DNA of 9,083 nt from contig JAEZOG010000178.1 of NCBI GenBank assembly GCA_023414155.1, positions 1 to 9,083 of the forward strand, read 5' to 3'. A program made the position numbers and the translations under genes. Position 1 is the stretch's first letter. Every line of letters begins with the position of its first letter. The notes under the pieces were generated by a model, which saw only the letters and a list, made by a program, of their open reading frames with translations, searched no databases and was not told the origin of the DNA. This document shows, one piece after another, positions 1-7,121 of the stretch. Origin of the DNA: Cyanobacteria bacterium OH_CFB_184 (GTDB lineage: Bacteria > Cyanobacteriota > Vampirovibrionia > Gastranaerophilales > Gastranaerophilaceae).

Positions 1-655
1 TACCTATACTACTTTCTTTTTATGGGTTCTTGTTTCATTGGCAATTGTTATTTCAGTAACTGACATAAAAGAAAAAGTTGTATTCGATGTTCATACTATT
101 AGTTTTATTGTTATAGCATTATTTTTCAATCTTATAAACAAACAAATATTGACCTCTATAGTTGGCTTGATCTTAGGCGCAATTGTTATGGAAACGATTG
201 CTAGGTTAGGACAATTATTTTCTAAAAAAAGAGCATTTGGTGAAGGAGATACCTTCATTGCAGCTGGAATTGGAGCTCTAGTGGGTCCTAAGCCGTTCTT
301 TTTAGTATTAATTTTGAGTGTTTTTGCTCAGGTTTTATTTATACTGCCTACTTTTGTCAAAAAAATGTGGAATGGCGGTGAAAAAAGACTTGTATTGTCT
401 TTACTGGGATTTATATTGGTAACGGTTATTTATAAGGCATTAGCGTTAAATAATCTTTTAGGTTTGGCACTTCAGGTCGTAGGAGCCTTGTTGATAATGG
501 TATTAGGTATTTATGCTTGTTTAAAACTAACGAAACTAACTAAAACAAGTACCGAACTCACTTATATGCCTTTTGGACCAAGTTTGTTAATCATGACTTT
601 TGTGGTTATTTTTTATGGAGAAACTATTTGGAATTTCCTGGCTAAGTTAGTCTAG
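1..655 (+). CDS. Type IV prepilin peptidase (A24 family), 5' end outside the window
   Basis: Integral membrane aspartyl peptidase that cleaves the leader of type IV prepilins or type II secretion pseudopilins at the inner membrane. The frame is open to the left edge (first full codon at base 2), so about 217 C-terminal residues are seen and the start lies outside. The two catalytic aspartates are recognisable: one in TDIKEKVVFD (codon 62-64) and one in the GEGD box (codon 248-250), followed by the usual small-residue/glycine helix AAGIGALVG. Near the C-terminus YMPFGPSLL matches the family's conserved PFGPxL segment. Several hydrophobic helices fit the fold. Two positions deviate from the usual pattern: the proline after the first Asp is Phe, and the Lys common two residues after the GxGD Asp is Phe. 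The N-terminal methylase domain with its CxxC pairs, if present, is not visible. A TTG at 38 is internal, not the start. Family call is firm; pilus versus secretion role is not resolved. Confidence 0.87.
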   Translation, partial: TYTTFFLWVLVSLAIVISVTDIKEKVVFDVHTISFIVIALFFNLINKQILTSIVGLILGAIVMETIARLGQLFSKKRAFGEGDTFIAAGIGALVGPKPFFLVLILSVFAQVLFILPTFVKKMWNGGEKRLVLSLLGFILVTVIYKALALNNLLGLALQVVGALLIMVLGIYACLKLTKLTKTSTELTYMPFGPSLLIMTFVVIFYGETIWNFLAKLV

Positions 656-674
656 GTTTCCTTTTTGCCATGTA

Positions 675-702
675 TTGTTATTTTAAAAGTTTTAGGTATA
701 AT
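675..702 (+). promoter_or_regulatory. Predicted sigma70-type promoter for the SNF2 gene
   Basis: A perfect -10 box TATAAT (697-702) lies 16 bases after TTGTTA (675-680), which matches four of six bases of the -35 consensus. It lies in the intergenic region just after the prepilin peptidase stop and would start transcription near 709, leaving a leader of about 90 bases before the ATG at 802. No terminator hairpin is visible after the upstream gene, so read-through is also possible. Confidence 0.6.
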
Positions 703-713
703 AATAGAAGGAT

Positions 714-774
714 AGCAGTTAATTATAGTTTTACACTGCTCAGGATTGAGCTTTAAGAAGATTTATTCTTCAAG
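714..774 (+). other. Structured leader of the SNF2 gene: three small hairpins
   Basis: Three inverted repeats lie between the predicted transcription start and the SNF2 start codon. AGCAGT (714-719) pairs with ACTGCT (735-740). GCTCA (738-742) pairs with TGAGC (747-751) around a GGAT loop. GAAGA (757-761) pairs with TCTTC (767-771), extendable by CTT/AAG across a three-base bulge. The first two share bases 738-740, so they cannot form together fully. The stems are short (5-6 base pairs) and in an AT-rich context, so they could be chance. No known riboswitch or attenuator type is recognised. Confidence 0.25.
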
Positions 775-801
775 TGTGCACATTTTATTGCGAAAGAACG
801 T

Positions 802-3800
802 ATGAGTGTTTGTAACTTCAATTTTAAATATATAAAAGAGCAATCAAAGCCCGGAAGCTGGAGAAGGGGCTATGAATATCACCAAAAGGACCAAGTTCAA
901 GATGTTGAGCTGGTTAAAAATGTATTCAAAGCTAAAGTTAAAGGTAATTTTAAGGCTTTTTATGAAACTGAGCTTAATTTTAAAAAAGGATCAGTTGAAC
1001 CAAAGTGTTCTTGCCCGTTGGAAGAAAAGTGGTGTAAACACGCTATTGCTGTTGGGTTAAAAGCTATCGAGAGCCGAGTTTATGATGAATATTTAAACAA
1101 AAGATTCAAAGTGCCGATAGATCTTTCTGATGAAGTAGTTGAACCTTGTGAAAATCCAACTGGCGGTTATATATTCCATTTTAATCCAAAGCGAAGGCAA
1201 AATTTCTTTTCTATTCTTGTAATGGATAGAACTACGGGGAAAGTAATTAGAGATATTGAAGCGATTTTAAAAGCTGTAATTGCAGCTCAAAAAGCAGATC
1301 CTAAATTTGAATTAAACAATTCTCAAAAGGTTGAACTTGCACTTTTTCAAATGCTTTTAAAAAATTCAAGATTAGACAAAAAAGCCGGCTGGTATGATAT
1401 TCCGATAGTTAAGTTCGATGGCTTTTTCCAGTTATTGTCTAAAGCAGAAGATGTTATTGATGGTAAGTCAAAAAAGAAACTAAAGTTTGTCGATCAAGAA
1501 TGGCGATTATTGTTATCAGTTAATTTCTCTATGGTCGGAAATGTTTTGTTATCTTTGTATTGGAAAAGACCTGACAAAGATGAGCTATTACCGTTTGAAG
1601 AAGTAAGATATTTCTCAAGACAACTCAAGTGGGGCAGATACAAAAACGTTATATTCCCGACAAACATTGCAGTTTCTGCATTACCTCAAAACTTAGTGAA
1701 ATCTACTTTTACAGATGTTAAAGATGCAGAAGGCGCTAAATTTATCTATGAAGAGCTTCCAAAACTTAAATCAGTTATGGATTGCGAAGTAACAGAAGCT
1801 ATAAACAGGTTGACGCTAGAGCAAAAACCGCCAACAAACATTGTAACTATGGGATTGGATTATGATGGATCTTTAAAAGCCTCTCTAGAATTTGATTATG
1901 ACGGCACAAGAGTTCCATACTCTAAGTCAGCAGCTAAAAGCCCGTATGTTACCATTAAAAAACCTAAAGAAGACTTACTATATTGGGTTAGAAGAAATAC
2001 TAAATACGAAGAACAAGCTTATCAAATGCTTTTAAGCTGTAAGTTTGCACCGATGCAAACAAACAACCTTGCTTTAGAAAAAGAAAACGCTATTGATTTT
2101 TATAATTATTATTTGAAGCAAGCCGGTGAAGGTTGGATTTTTGAAGAAAAAGACGATATGTCGTTCTTTAATCTTACTAAAGAACCGTTTGAGCTTTGTG
2201 CGGATTTGGATTTTGCTTTAAATACAACTGATAGTTTTGAAATAGAGCTATACGGTAAAGTTGGATCTTCGGTTATTCCGTTTGATGAAGTATACAGCCT
2301 AATCACTGATGGAAATAAATACGTTAGAATCAAAAATGATGGATTTGCTGAAGTTCCTGCAATGGATATTTATTCTATTTTAAGATCATTTAACACCTTT
2401 GATGTTTATAAAAACGATGAAAACAAATACATTGTAAAAACATACAGAGCAGGTCTTGTTTCTGAAATGCAAAACCTTGGTATGACATTAAAAATGAGCC
2501 GTAAATTCTCTAAATTCTGGAAACAGATTTCTACATTCTCAACAATGGATAACGCTACTCTTCCAAAAGGTATTAATGCTGAGTTCAGAGAATATCAAGT
2601 TAAAGGTTTTGGCTGGTTATGGTTCTTGTACCAGTACGGTCTAAATGGTATTTTGGCGGATGATATGGGTCTTGGTAAGACTCTGCAGGCTCTTGCTTTA
2701 ATTCAAAAAGCAAAAGAAAAAGACAAGCAAGCACCAAATTTAGTTATATGTCCTACTTCAGTTGTGTTTAACTGGGAGTCAGAAATCCAGAAGTTCGCAC
2801 CTTCTTTAAAATGTTTAAAACTTTCAGGTGTCGAGAGAAAAGAACTTTTCAAAGATATTAAAAAGTACGATGTTGTTATTACAAGTTACGCTCTTATAAG
2901 AAGAGATATTGAAAAGCTTAAAAAACACGAGTTTAGATATGTAATTTTAGATGAATCTCAAAATATAAAAAATGCTGAATCTATAACAGCGCAAAGTGTT
3001 AAAAAATTAAATTGCAGACATAAGTTGGCTCTATCTGGTACTCCTATTGAAAACAGGCTGGAAGAGTTATGGTCTGTATTCGACTTCTTGATGCCGGGAT
3101 TCTTGTTTAATCAGTCAGAATTTAACTATAGATATGTTAATCCAATAGTTGAAAGACAAGATAAAGCTGTTGAAAAAAGACTTAAGTCACAGATTTACCC
3201 ATTCATATTAAGACGTATGAAAAGAGATGTTGCAAAAGATCTTCCTGATAAAGTCGAAAACATCGCATATTGTGAGCTTACTCCAGAGCAAAAAGATTTC
3301 TACCTTGAAGTTCTTGATAGTACAAAAGAAGAATTGTTTAAATCAATCGAACAAAAAGGATTAGAGAAGAGCAGAATGTCTATCTTCTCGGCTCTTCTAC
3401 GTCTTCGCCAAATATGTTGCCACCCAAGACTTTACGATAAAGAAAATATTAAAGGCATAAATCAATCAGGTAAGTTTGAGCATCTAAAAGAAATGCTAGA
3501 AGAAATAATTTCAGAAGGGCATAGAGTGCTTTTATTCAGCCAGTTTGTCGATATGCTTGATATTACTAGAGAATGGCTGATAAAATCAGGCATCAAACAC
3601 GAGTATTTAACAGGTAGCACTAAAAACAGGCAAGAAGTAGTTGAAAGATTTAATTCTGACTCTACTATCCCTATATTCTTAATCAGCTTAAAAGCCGGTG
3701 GAACAGGATTAAATTTAACAGGTGCAGATTATGTAATTCACTACGATCCTTGGTGGAACCCTGCTGTTGAAGATCAAGCTACAGATAGGGCTTATCGTAT

Positions 3801-3978
3801 CGGACAAAAGAAAAAAGTATTTGTTTATCGCTTAATTACAAAAGGTACTGTTGAAGAAAAAATCCAAAAACTTAAACAGAGAAAACGTAATTTAGTCGAT
3901 TCAGTAATTTCAGTCGATAGAAATATTAGTAAAACGCTTACATACGCCGACTTACAAGATATATTCTCTATCGATTAA
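802..3978 (+). CDS. SWIM zinc-finger SNF2/Rad54-family ATPase (DEAD/DEAH-type helicase fold)
   Basis: Large cytoplasmic double-stranded-DNA-dependent ATPase of helicase superfamily 2, expected to translocate on DNA and remodel or displace bound proteins; the bacterial physiological role is poorly known. An N-terminal SWIM zinc finger (CxC...CxH) is visible as C69, C71, C78 and H80. Residues about 90-590 are a long linker/SNF2-associated region without motifs I can name. The ATPase core starts at FREYQ (595-599). Walker A DDMGLGKT ends at K626-T627, the DEAH-like box is DESQ (717-720), and motif III is SGTPIENR (745-752). The second RecA-like lobe has LLFSQF (910-915), KAGGTGLNL (964-972) and QATDRAYRIGQ (992-1002), so all catalytic motifs are intact. 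At 1058 residues the length is normal for bacterial SWIM-SNF2 proteins. ATG at 802 is the only reasonable start, with an in-frame stop at 754-756; its Shine-Dalgarno is weak (GAAAG). It converges with recA. Confidence 0.93.
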   Translation: MSVCNFNFKYIKEQSKPGSWRRGYEYHQKDQVQDVELVKNVFKAKVKGNFKAFYETELNFKKGSVEPKCSCPLEEKWCKHAIAVGLKAIESRVYDEYLNKRFKVPIDLSDEVVEPCENPTGGYIFHFNPKRRQNFFSILVMDRTTGKVIRDIEAILKAVIAAQKADPKFELNNSQKVELALFQMLLKNSRLDKKAGWYDIPIVKFDGFFQLLSKAEDVIDGKSKKKLKFVDQEWRLLLSVNFSMVGNVLLSLYWKRPDKDELLPFEEVRYFSRQLKWGRYKNVIFPTNIAVSALPQNLVKSTFTDVKDAEGAKFIYEELPKLKSVMDCEVTEAINRLTLEQKPPTNIVTMGLDYDGSLKASLEFDYDGTRVPYSKSAAKSPYVTIKKPKEDLLYWVRRNTKYEEQAYQMLLSCKFAPMQTNNLALEKENAIDFYNYYLKQAGEGWIFEEKDDMSFFNLTKEPFELCADLDFALNTTDSFEIELYGKVGSSVIPFDEVYSLITDGNKYVRIKNDGFAEVPAMDIYSILRSFNTFDVYKNDENKYIVKTYRAGLVSEMQNLGMTLKMSRKFSKFWKQISTFSTMDNATLPKGINAEFREYQVKGFGWLWFLYQYGLNGILADDMGLGKTLQALALIQKAKEKDKQAPNLVICPTSVVFNWESEIQKFAPSLKCLKLSGVERKELFKDIKKYDVVITSYALIRRDIEKLKKHEFRYVILDESQNIKNAESITAQSVKKLNCRHKLALSGTPIENRLEELWSVFDFLMPGFLFNQSEFNYRYVNPIVERQDKAVEKRLKSQIYPFILRRMKRDVAKDLPDKVENIAYCELTPEQKDFYLEVLDSTKEELFKSIEQKGLEKSRMSIFSALLRLRQICCHPRLYDKENIKGINQSGKFEHLKEMLEEIISEGHRVLLFSQFVDMLDITREWLIKSGIKHEYLTGSTKNRQEVVERFNSDSTIPIFLISLKAGGTGLNLTGADYVIHYDPWWNPAVEDQATDRAYRIGQKKKVFVYRLITKGTVEEKIQKLKQRKRNLVDSVISVDRNISKTLTYADLQDIFSID

Positions 3979-3988
3979 AAATCACATT

Positions 3989-4016
3989 AAAAAAGGGCTT
4001 ATTTATAAGCCCTTTT
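3989..4016. terminator. Bidirectional intrinsic terminator between SNF2 gene and recA
   Basis: A perfect 11-base-pair stem, AAAAGGGCTTA (3991-4001) with TAAGCCCTTTT (4006-4016), encloses the four-base loop TTTA. It sits in the 48-base gap between convergent stop codons. On the + strand the stem ends in four Ts then AATTT. On the - strand the A run 3989-3994 gives six Us, so it should work in both directions and probably best for recA. Confidence 0.92.
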
Positions 4017-4026
4017 AATTTATATT

Positions 4027-5049
4027 TTATTCTGCCGGTTGAAGCTTTTCTCTTACTTTTGATTCAACTTCATTTAGCAATTGTGGGTTTGCTAGGAAGA
4101 ATTCTTTTGCTTTGTCTCTTCCTTGGCCAAGTTTTTCTTCGTTGTAGCTAAACCAAGCGCCTGCTTTTTTGACGATGTCAAATGTTACTGCCATATCTAG
4201 AATACAGCCCATTTTGCAGATGCCTTTGCCGTAAATAATATCAAATTCAGCAAGTCTGAATGGAGGAGCGACTTTGTTTTTAACAACTTTTACTCTTACT
4301 CTGTTTCCAACTTCAGTGTCATCTTTTTTAAGCGTATCTATTTTTCTTATGTCTAGTCTGACGCTTGCATAGTATTTTAGTGCGTTTCCACCTGTAGTTG
4401 TTTCAGGGTTTCCGTACATAACGCCGATTTTTTGTCTAAGCTGGTTTATGAAAACAACAGTTGTATTAGTTTTACCTACAATACCTGTTAGTTTTCTTAG
4501 GGCTTTAGACATAAGTCTTGCTTGAAGACCCATTTGTTTATCTTCCATAGTTCCTTCGATTTCATCTTTTGGAACAAGAGCTGCAACTGAGTCAATAACA
4601 ACGATGTCAACAGCTGAAGATCTAACTAATTCTTCTGCGATTTCTAGTGCTTGCTCTCCTGTATCAGGTTGAGAGATAAGTAATTCATCAACATTTACTC
4701 CCAAGTTTGCCGCATATTCTGGATCAAGAGCGTGCTCTGCATCGATAAATGCTGCAATTCCGCCTTTTTTCTGGCATTCTGCAACGATGTGTTGTGCTAA
4801 AGTTGTTTTACCACTTGATTCAGGTCCATAAATTTCTATGACTCTGCCTCTTGGTACTCCGCCAATTCCAAGAGCAACATCTAATGATAGAGCTCCTGTT
4901 GGAATAGCTTCAACTGATACTGCAGTTTTGTCGCCAAGTTTCATAATTGAACCTTTTCCAAAATCTTTTTCGATTTTGTCTATGGCTAATTTTAGGGCTT
5001 TATTTTTTTCTTCAGAAATATTAACTGTTTCTTTTTCTTTTACTGCCAT
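4027..5049 (-). CDS. recA: Recombinase RecA
   Basis: DNA-dependent ATPase that forms filaments on single-stranded DNA, catalyses homologous pairing and strand exchange, and acts as co-protease for LexA self-cleavage in the SOS response. The 340-residue product is full length. Walker A GPESSGKT is at 75-82, the Walker B aspartate is D153 in VVIDSVAAL, and the L2 DNA-binding loop region [20 protein letters not shown] is at 202-221. The C-terminus ends in [10 protein letters not shown] and lacks the long acidic tail of E. coli RecA. The ATG at 5049 is preceded by AAGGAAA six bases upstream (at 5056-5062), which supports this start. The gene is transcribed leftward from its own promoter carrying a palindrome (see separate entries) and ends at a strong terminator. 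The DMT-family gene lies upstream in the same direction. Confidence 0.99.
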   Translation of the reverse strand: MAVKEKETVNISEEKNKALKLAIDKIEKDFGKGSIMKLGDKTAVSVEAIPTGALSLDVALGIGGVPRGRVIEIYGPESSGKTTLAQHIVAECQKKGGIAAFIDAEHALDPEYAANLGVNVDELLISQPDTGEQALEIAEELVRSSAVDIVVIDSVAALVPKDEIEGTMEDKQMGLQARLMSKALRKLTGIVGKTNTTVVFINQLRQKIGVMYGNPETTTGGNALKYYASVRLDIRKIDTLKKDDTEVGNRVRVKVVKNKVAPPFRLAEFDIIYGKGICKMGCILDMAVTFDIVKKAGAWFSYNEEKLGQGRDKAKEFFLANPQLLNEVESKVREKLQPAE

Positions 5050-5165
5050 CTGTTATTTCCTTTTTTGTTAAATCTTTTATTTTTCATGTTGAATTAATAT
5101 TATACTATTTTTCCAACTTGTAATGAAAGAATGTTATATTTGTTAATTAAACACATTATTTATAA

Positions 5166-5193
5166 ATTATAGACGAATGTCTATAAAAGTCAA
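5166..5193 (-). promoter_or_regulatory. recA promoter (near-consensus sigma70 type)
   Basis: Reading the - strand, TTGACT (5193-5188, five of six bases of the -35 consensus) is followed by 16 bases and a perfect TATAAT (5171-5166). The start would be near 5159, giving a recA leader of about 110 bases. A second, poorer TATAAT occurs nearer the gene (about 5104-5099, - strand) without a good -35. The main box pair is the strongest promoter in the window. Confidence 0.8.
5167..5186. promoter_or_regulatory. Perfect palindrome in the recA promoter: candidate SOS/LexA operator
   Basis: TTATAGAC-GAAT-GTCTATAA is an exact 8+8 inverted repeat with a four-base spacer. It fills the space between the recA -35 and -10 boxes and covers five of the six -10 bases. 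That position would let a bound dimeric repressor block RNA polymerase, as LexA does at recA in many bacteria. The sequence does not match the E. coli (CTGT-N8-ACAG), Gram-positive (GAAC-N4-GTTC core), alphaproteobacterial (GTTC-N7-GTTC) or cyanobacterial (AGTAC...GTACT-like) boxes. The palindrome is seen directly; LexA as its ligand is inference. Confidence 0.6.
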
Positions 5194-5235
5194 GTGTTAT
5201 ATTTTATTTTGATAATTTGCTTTTTTAGTTTGGGT

Positions 5236-5577
5236 TTACCATTTTTTAAAAACAAAAAAGACCGCAACGATAATAAATCCAAAACCTACAATATAGTTCC
5301 ATTTTAGCTCTTCTTTAAGATAAAAAACCGAGAATAAGCAGAAAACTATAAGTGTTATTACTTCTTGCATTGTTTTAAGTTGGGCAGTATCATAGACCGC
5401 TCTTCCTATTCTGTTTGCAGGGACTTGAAAGCAGTATTCAAAAAATGCAATAAGCCAGCTTATCAGAATTACAATCCATAGAGCTGAACTTCTGTGTTTT
5501 AGGTGTCCGTACCAGGCAAAGGTCATGAATATATTTGATATTATAAGCAATACAAATGGAGATAGCGTTTTTATCAT
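5236..5577 (-). CDS. Small DMT-superfamily membrane protein (DUF486), four helices
   Basis: Inner-membrane protein of the drug/metabolite transporter superfamily, DUF486 family; substrate unknown. The 113-residue product has four hydrophobic helices at about 5-23, 31-49, 70-87 and 93-110. Family-typical segments are SNIFMTFAWYGHLK (14-27), IAFFEYCFQVPANRIG (43-58) and LKTMQEVITL (67-76), with a C-terminal LKEELKWNY. The frame stays open to 5691, adding 38 residues without family similarity. I prefer the ATG at 5577 because it has AAGGAAA eight bases ahead (AGG to ATG) and gives the family's usual length. The last residues are FKKW. It lies 186 bases upstream of recA in the same direction with no visible terminator, and is divergent from secD. 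One four-helix unit would need to dimerise to match a full DMT transporter (inference). Confidence 0.88.
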   Translation of the reverse strand: MIKTLSPFVLLIISNIFMTFAWYGHLKHRSSALWIVILISWLIAFFEYCFQVPANRIGRAVYDTAQLKTMQEVITLIVFCLFSVFYLKEELKWNYIVGFGFIIVAVFFVFKKW

Positions 5578-5769
5578 TCTTATTTCCTTAGGCAATAAAA
5601 AGTCATGTCTTTCTAAAAAATATGTTAGCATAAAATCGTTTGTAAATAGTACATGGACTATATGTGATATTGCCGTGTCTATTATATTCAATATAGGTAA
5701 TTTGAATAGATATATTTTTATGTTTTTGTTAAAATATGAGTTGTAATTTAAATTAGCTAGGGGATAAAA
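5578..5769. promoter_or_regulatory. Divergent control region between the DUF486 gene and secD
   Basis: This AT-rich stretch of 192 bases must hold the promoters of both divergent genes, but neither stands out. For secD a TAAAAT (5730-5735) and a TATATT (5711-5716) are possible -10 boxes without good -35 partners. For DUF486 the - strand offers TGCTAACAT as a weak extended -10 after TTTACA. An odd-centred palindrome TATATT-C-AATATA (5683-5695) could be an operator or merely AT-rich chance. AGGGG at 5759-5763 is a strong Shine-Dalgarno for secD. No gene is likely here apart from the rejected upstream extension of DUF486. Confidence 0.4.
5583..5589 (-). promoter_or_regulatory. Ribosome binding site that decides the DUF486 start
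   Basis: On the - strand AAGGAAA is followed by TAAGA and then the ATG at 5577. The spacing is near ideal, and the same AAGGAAA motif precedes recA. It argues for the shorter 113-residue protein over the 151-residue reading that begins at 5691. Confidence 0.7.
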
Positions 5770-7080
5770 ATGAAAAATAAGAAGGTCTTGTTTTGGATAA
5801 TAATAGCCTTAACAATTGTTTGTGTCGCTATAATTAAGTTTAAGCCTACCAAGCTGGGTCTGGATTTAGTCGGAGGTTCAAGGTTGGTTCTTGAGGCTCA
5901 AACAACAAGCACTGTCCCTAAAATTACGCAAGAAATGATGGATAGCCTTAAATTTGCTATCGAAAACAGAGTTAACGCTCTTGGTGTATCTGAAACTCAA
6001 GTACAACAGTCAGGTGAAAAAAGACTGATTGTTGAAATTCCTAATATATCTGACTTGGCTCAAGCTAAAGAATTCCTCGGTGAAACAGCAGAGTTAGAAT
6101 TTAAAAGACCAGTAGTTGGTTTTGGCGGCGCTGAAAGCTGGGCTCCAACTGGTCTAAGTGGAAATGACTTAAGAAAATCATTAGTATCATCAAATCCTGG
6201 AAACGGGCAATGGGTTGTTTCTCTCGAGTTTAATGATAAAGGTACGAGAAAGTTTGCAAAATTAACGCAAGAACTTGTCGGAAAACCAATGGCTATATTC
6301 TTTAATGGTGAACTTCAGTCAGCTCCTGTAATTCAAGAACCTATTCTTGGTGGAAGAGCTCAGATAACTGGCGGTGATAGCGGTTTTGTTTACGAAGAAG
6401 CTAAGAAAATGGTTGATTTGTTAAATGCAGGCGCACTTCCGGTCCCTGCTAAAATCATTGAAGAAAATACAGTCGGACCTACTCTTGGTGCAGACAGTAT
6501 TCAAAAAAGTAAATTAGCAGGTGTTATCGGTATTGCTGCAGTTATGATTTTTATGATTATTTATTATCATGTGCCTGGAGTAATCGCTGATATAGCGCTT
6601 ATTATATATTCTTTAATAGTATTCTCTCTGTTTAAAGTTATTCCTGTAACTCTAACTTTAGCAGGTATTGCTGGTTTTATCTTGAGTATCGGTATGGCGG
6701 TTGATGCTAACATACTTATCTTTGAGAGAACAAAAGAAGAGTTAAAAGCAGGTAGAACTCTATTTACTGCAATAAATACAGGTTTTGATAGAGCGTTTAC
6801 AAGTATTTTTGACTCTAATATGACAACAATAATCACTTGTGCAATATTATACTTCCTCGGTACAAGCATAGTTAAAGGATTTGCTTTGACCCTTGCTTTA
6901 GGGGTTGTGGTCAGTATGTTTACTGCAATAACAGTTACCAAAAACTTTATGCACTTATTGTTCGGTACTGGACATTTAAAACATCCGTCTTGGTTCGGTT
7001 TAAAAGATAGCGATATCAATCAGGCCTATGAAGCAACTGAGACAAAACGTGAAAAAGCCAAATTTGGTGTTTTAGATTAA
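5770..7080 (+). CDS. secD: Protein translocase subunit SecD
   Basis: Inner-membrane subunit of the SecDF complex, which uses the proton gradient to help pull secreted proteins through SecYEG. The 436-residue protein has a first transmembrane helix at about 6-22 and the conserved LGLDLVGGSRL motif (29-39). A large exported P1 domain follows (about 40-245). Five more helices lie at about 249-267, 270-291, 293-315, 350-368 and 371-391. The hallmark GMAVDANILIFERTKEEL (308-325) and DSNMTT (348-353) are present, including the Asp (D312) implicated in proton flow in the family. It is much shorter than E. coli SecD (615 residues), as in many non-proteobacteria. The ATG has AGGGG six bases before it. 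secF follows after 41 bases. No yajC lies directly upstream. Confidence 0.97.
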   Translation: MKNKKVLFWIIIALTIVCVAIIKFKPTKLGLDLVGGSRLVLEAQTTSTVPKITQEMMDSLKFAIENRVNALGVSETQVQQSGEKRLIVEIPNISDLAQAKEFLGETAELEFKRPVVGFGGAESWAPTGLSGNDLRKSLVSSNPGNGQWVVSLEFNDKGTRKFAKLTQELVGKPMAIFFNGELQSAPVIQEPILGGRAQITGGDSGFVYEEAKKMVDLLNAGALPVPAKIIEENTVGPTLGADSIQKSKLAGVIGIAAVMIFMIIYYHVPGVIADIALIIYSLIVFSLFKVIPVTLTLAGIAGFILSIGMAVDANILIFERTKEELKAGRTLFTAINTGFDRAFTSIFDSNMTTIITCAILYFLGTSIVKGFALTLALGVVVSMFTAITVTKNFMHLLFGTGHLKHPSWFGLKDSDINQAYEATETKREKAKFGVLD

Positions 7081-7121
7081 TTAAAGTAAGTACTAAAAAC
7101 AAAAACTTAAAGGAGATAAAA

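Noticed and set aside
4838..5071. 77-codon + strand open frame over the recA 5' end
   Set aside because: Antisense to conserved RecA codons, including the Walker A region; no supporting promoter or family similarity.
5578..5691. 38-residue N-terminal extension of the DUF486 protein starting at 5691
   Set aside because: It has no family similarity, exceeds the usual family length, and the internal ATG at 5577 has a much better ribosome binding site.
5525..5746. 73-codon + strand open frame across the DUF486/secD divergent region
   Set aside because: It overlaps the DUF486 5' end antisense and the secD control region, with no recognisable protein features.
6567..7019. 150-codon open frame on the - strand inside secD
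   Set aside because: It lies entirely antisense to a clear SecD coding region, shows no recognisable domain, and has the composition expected of a shadow frame.
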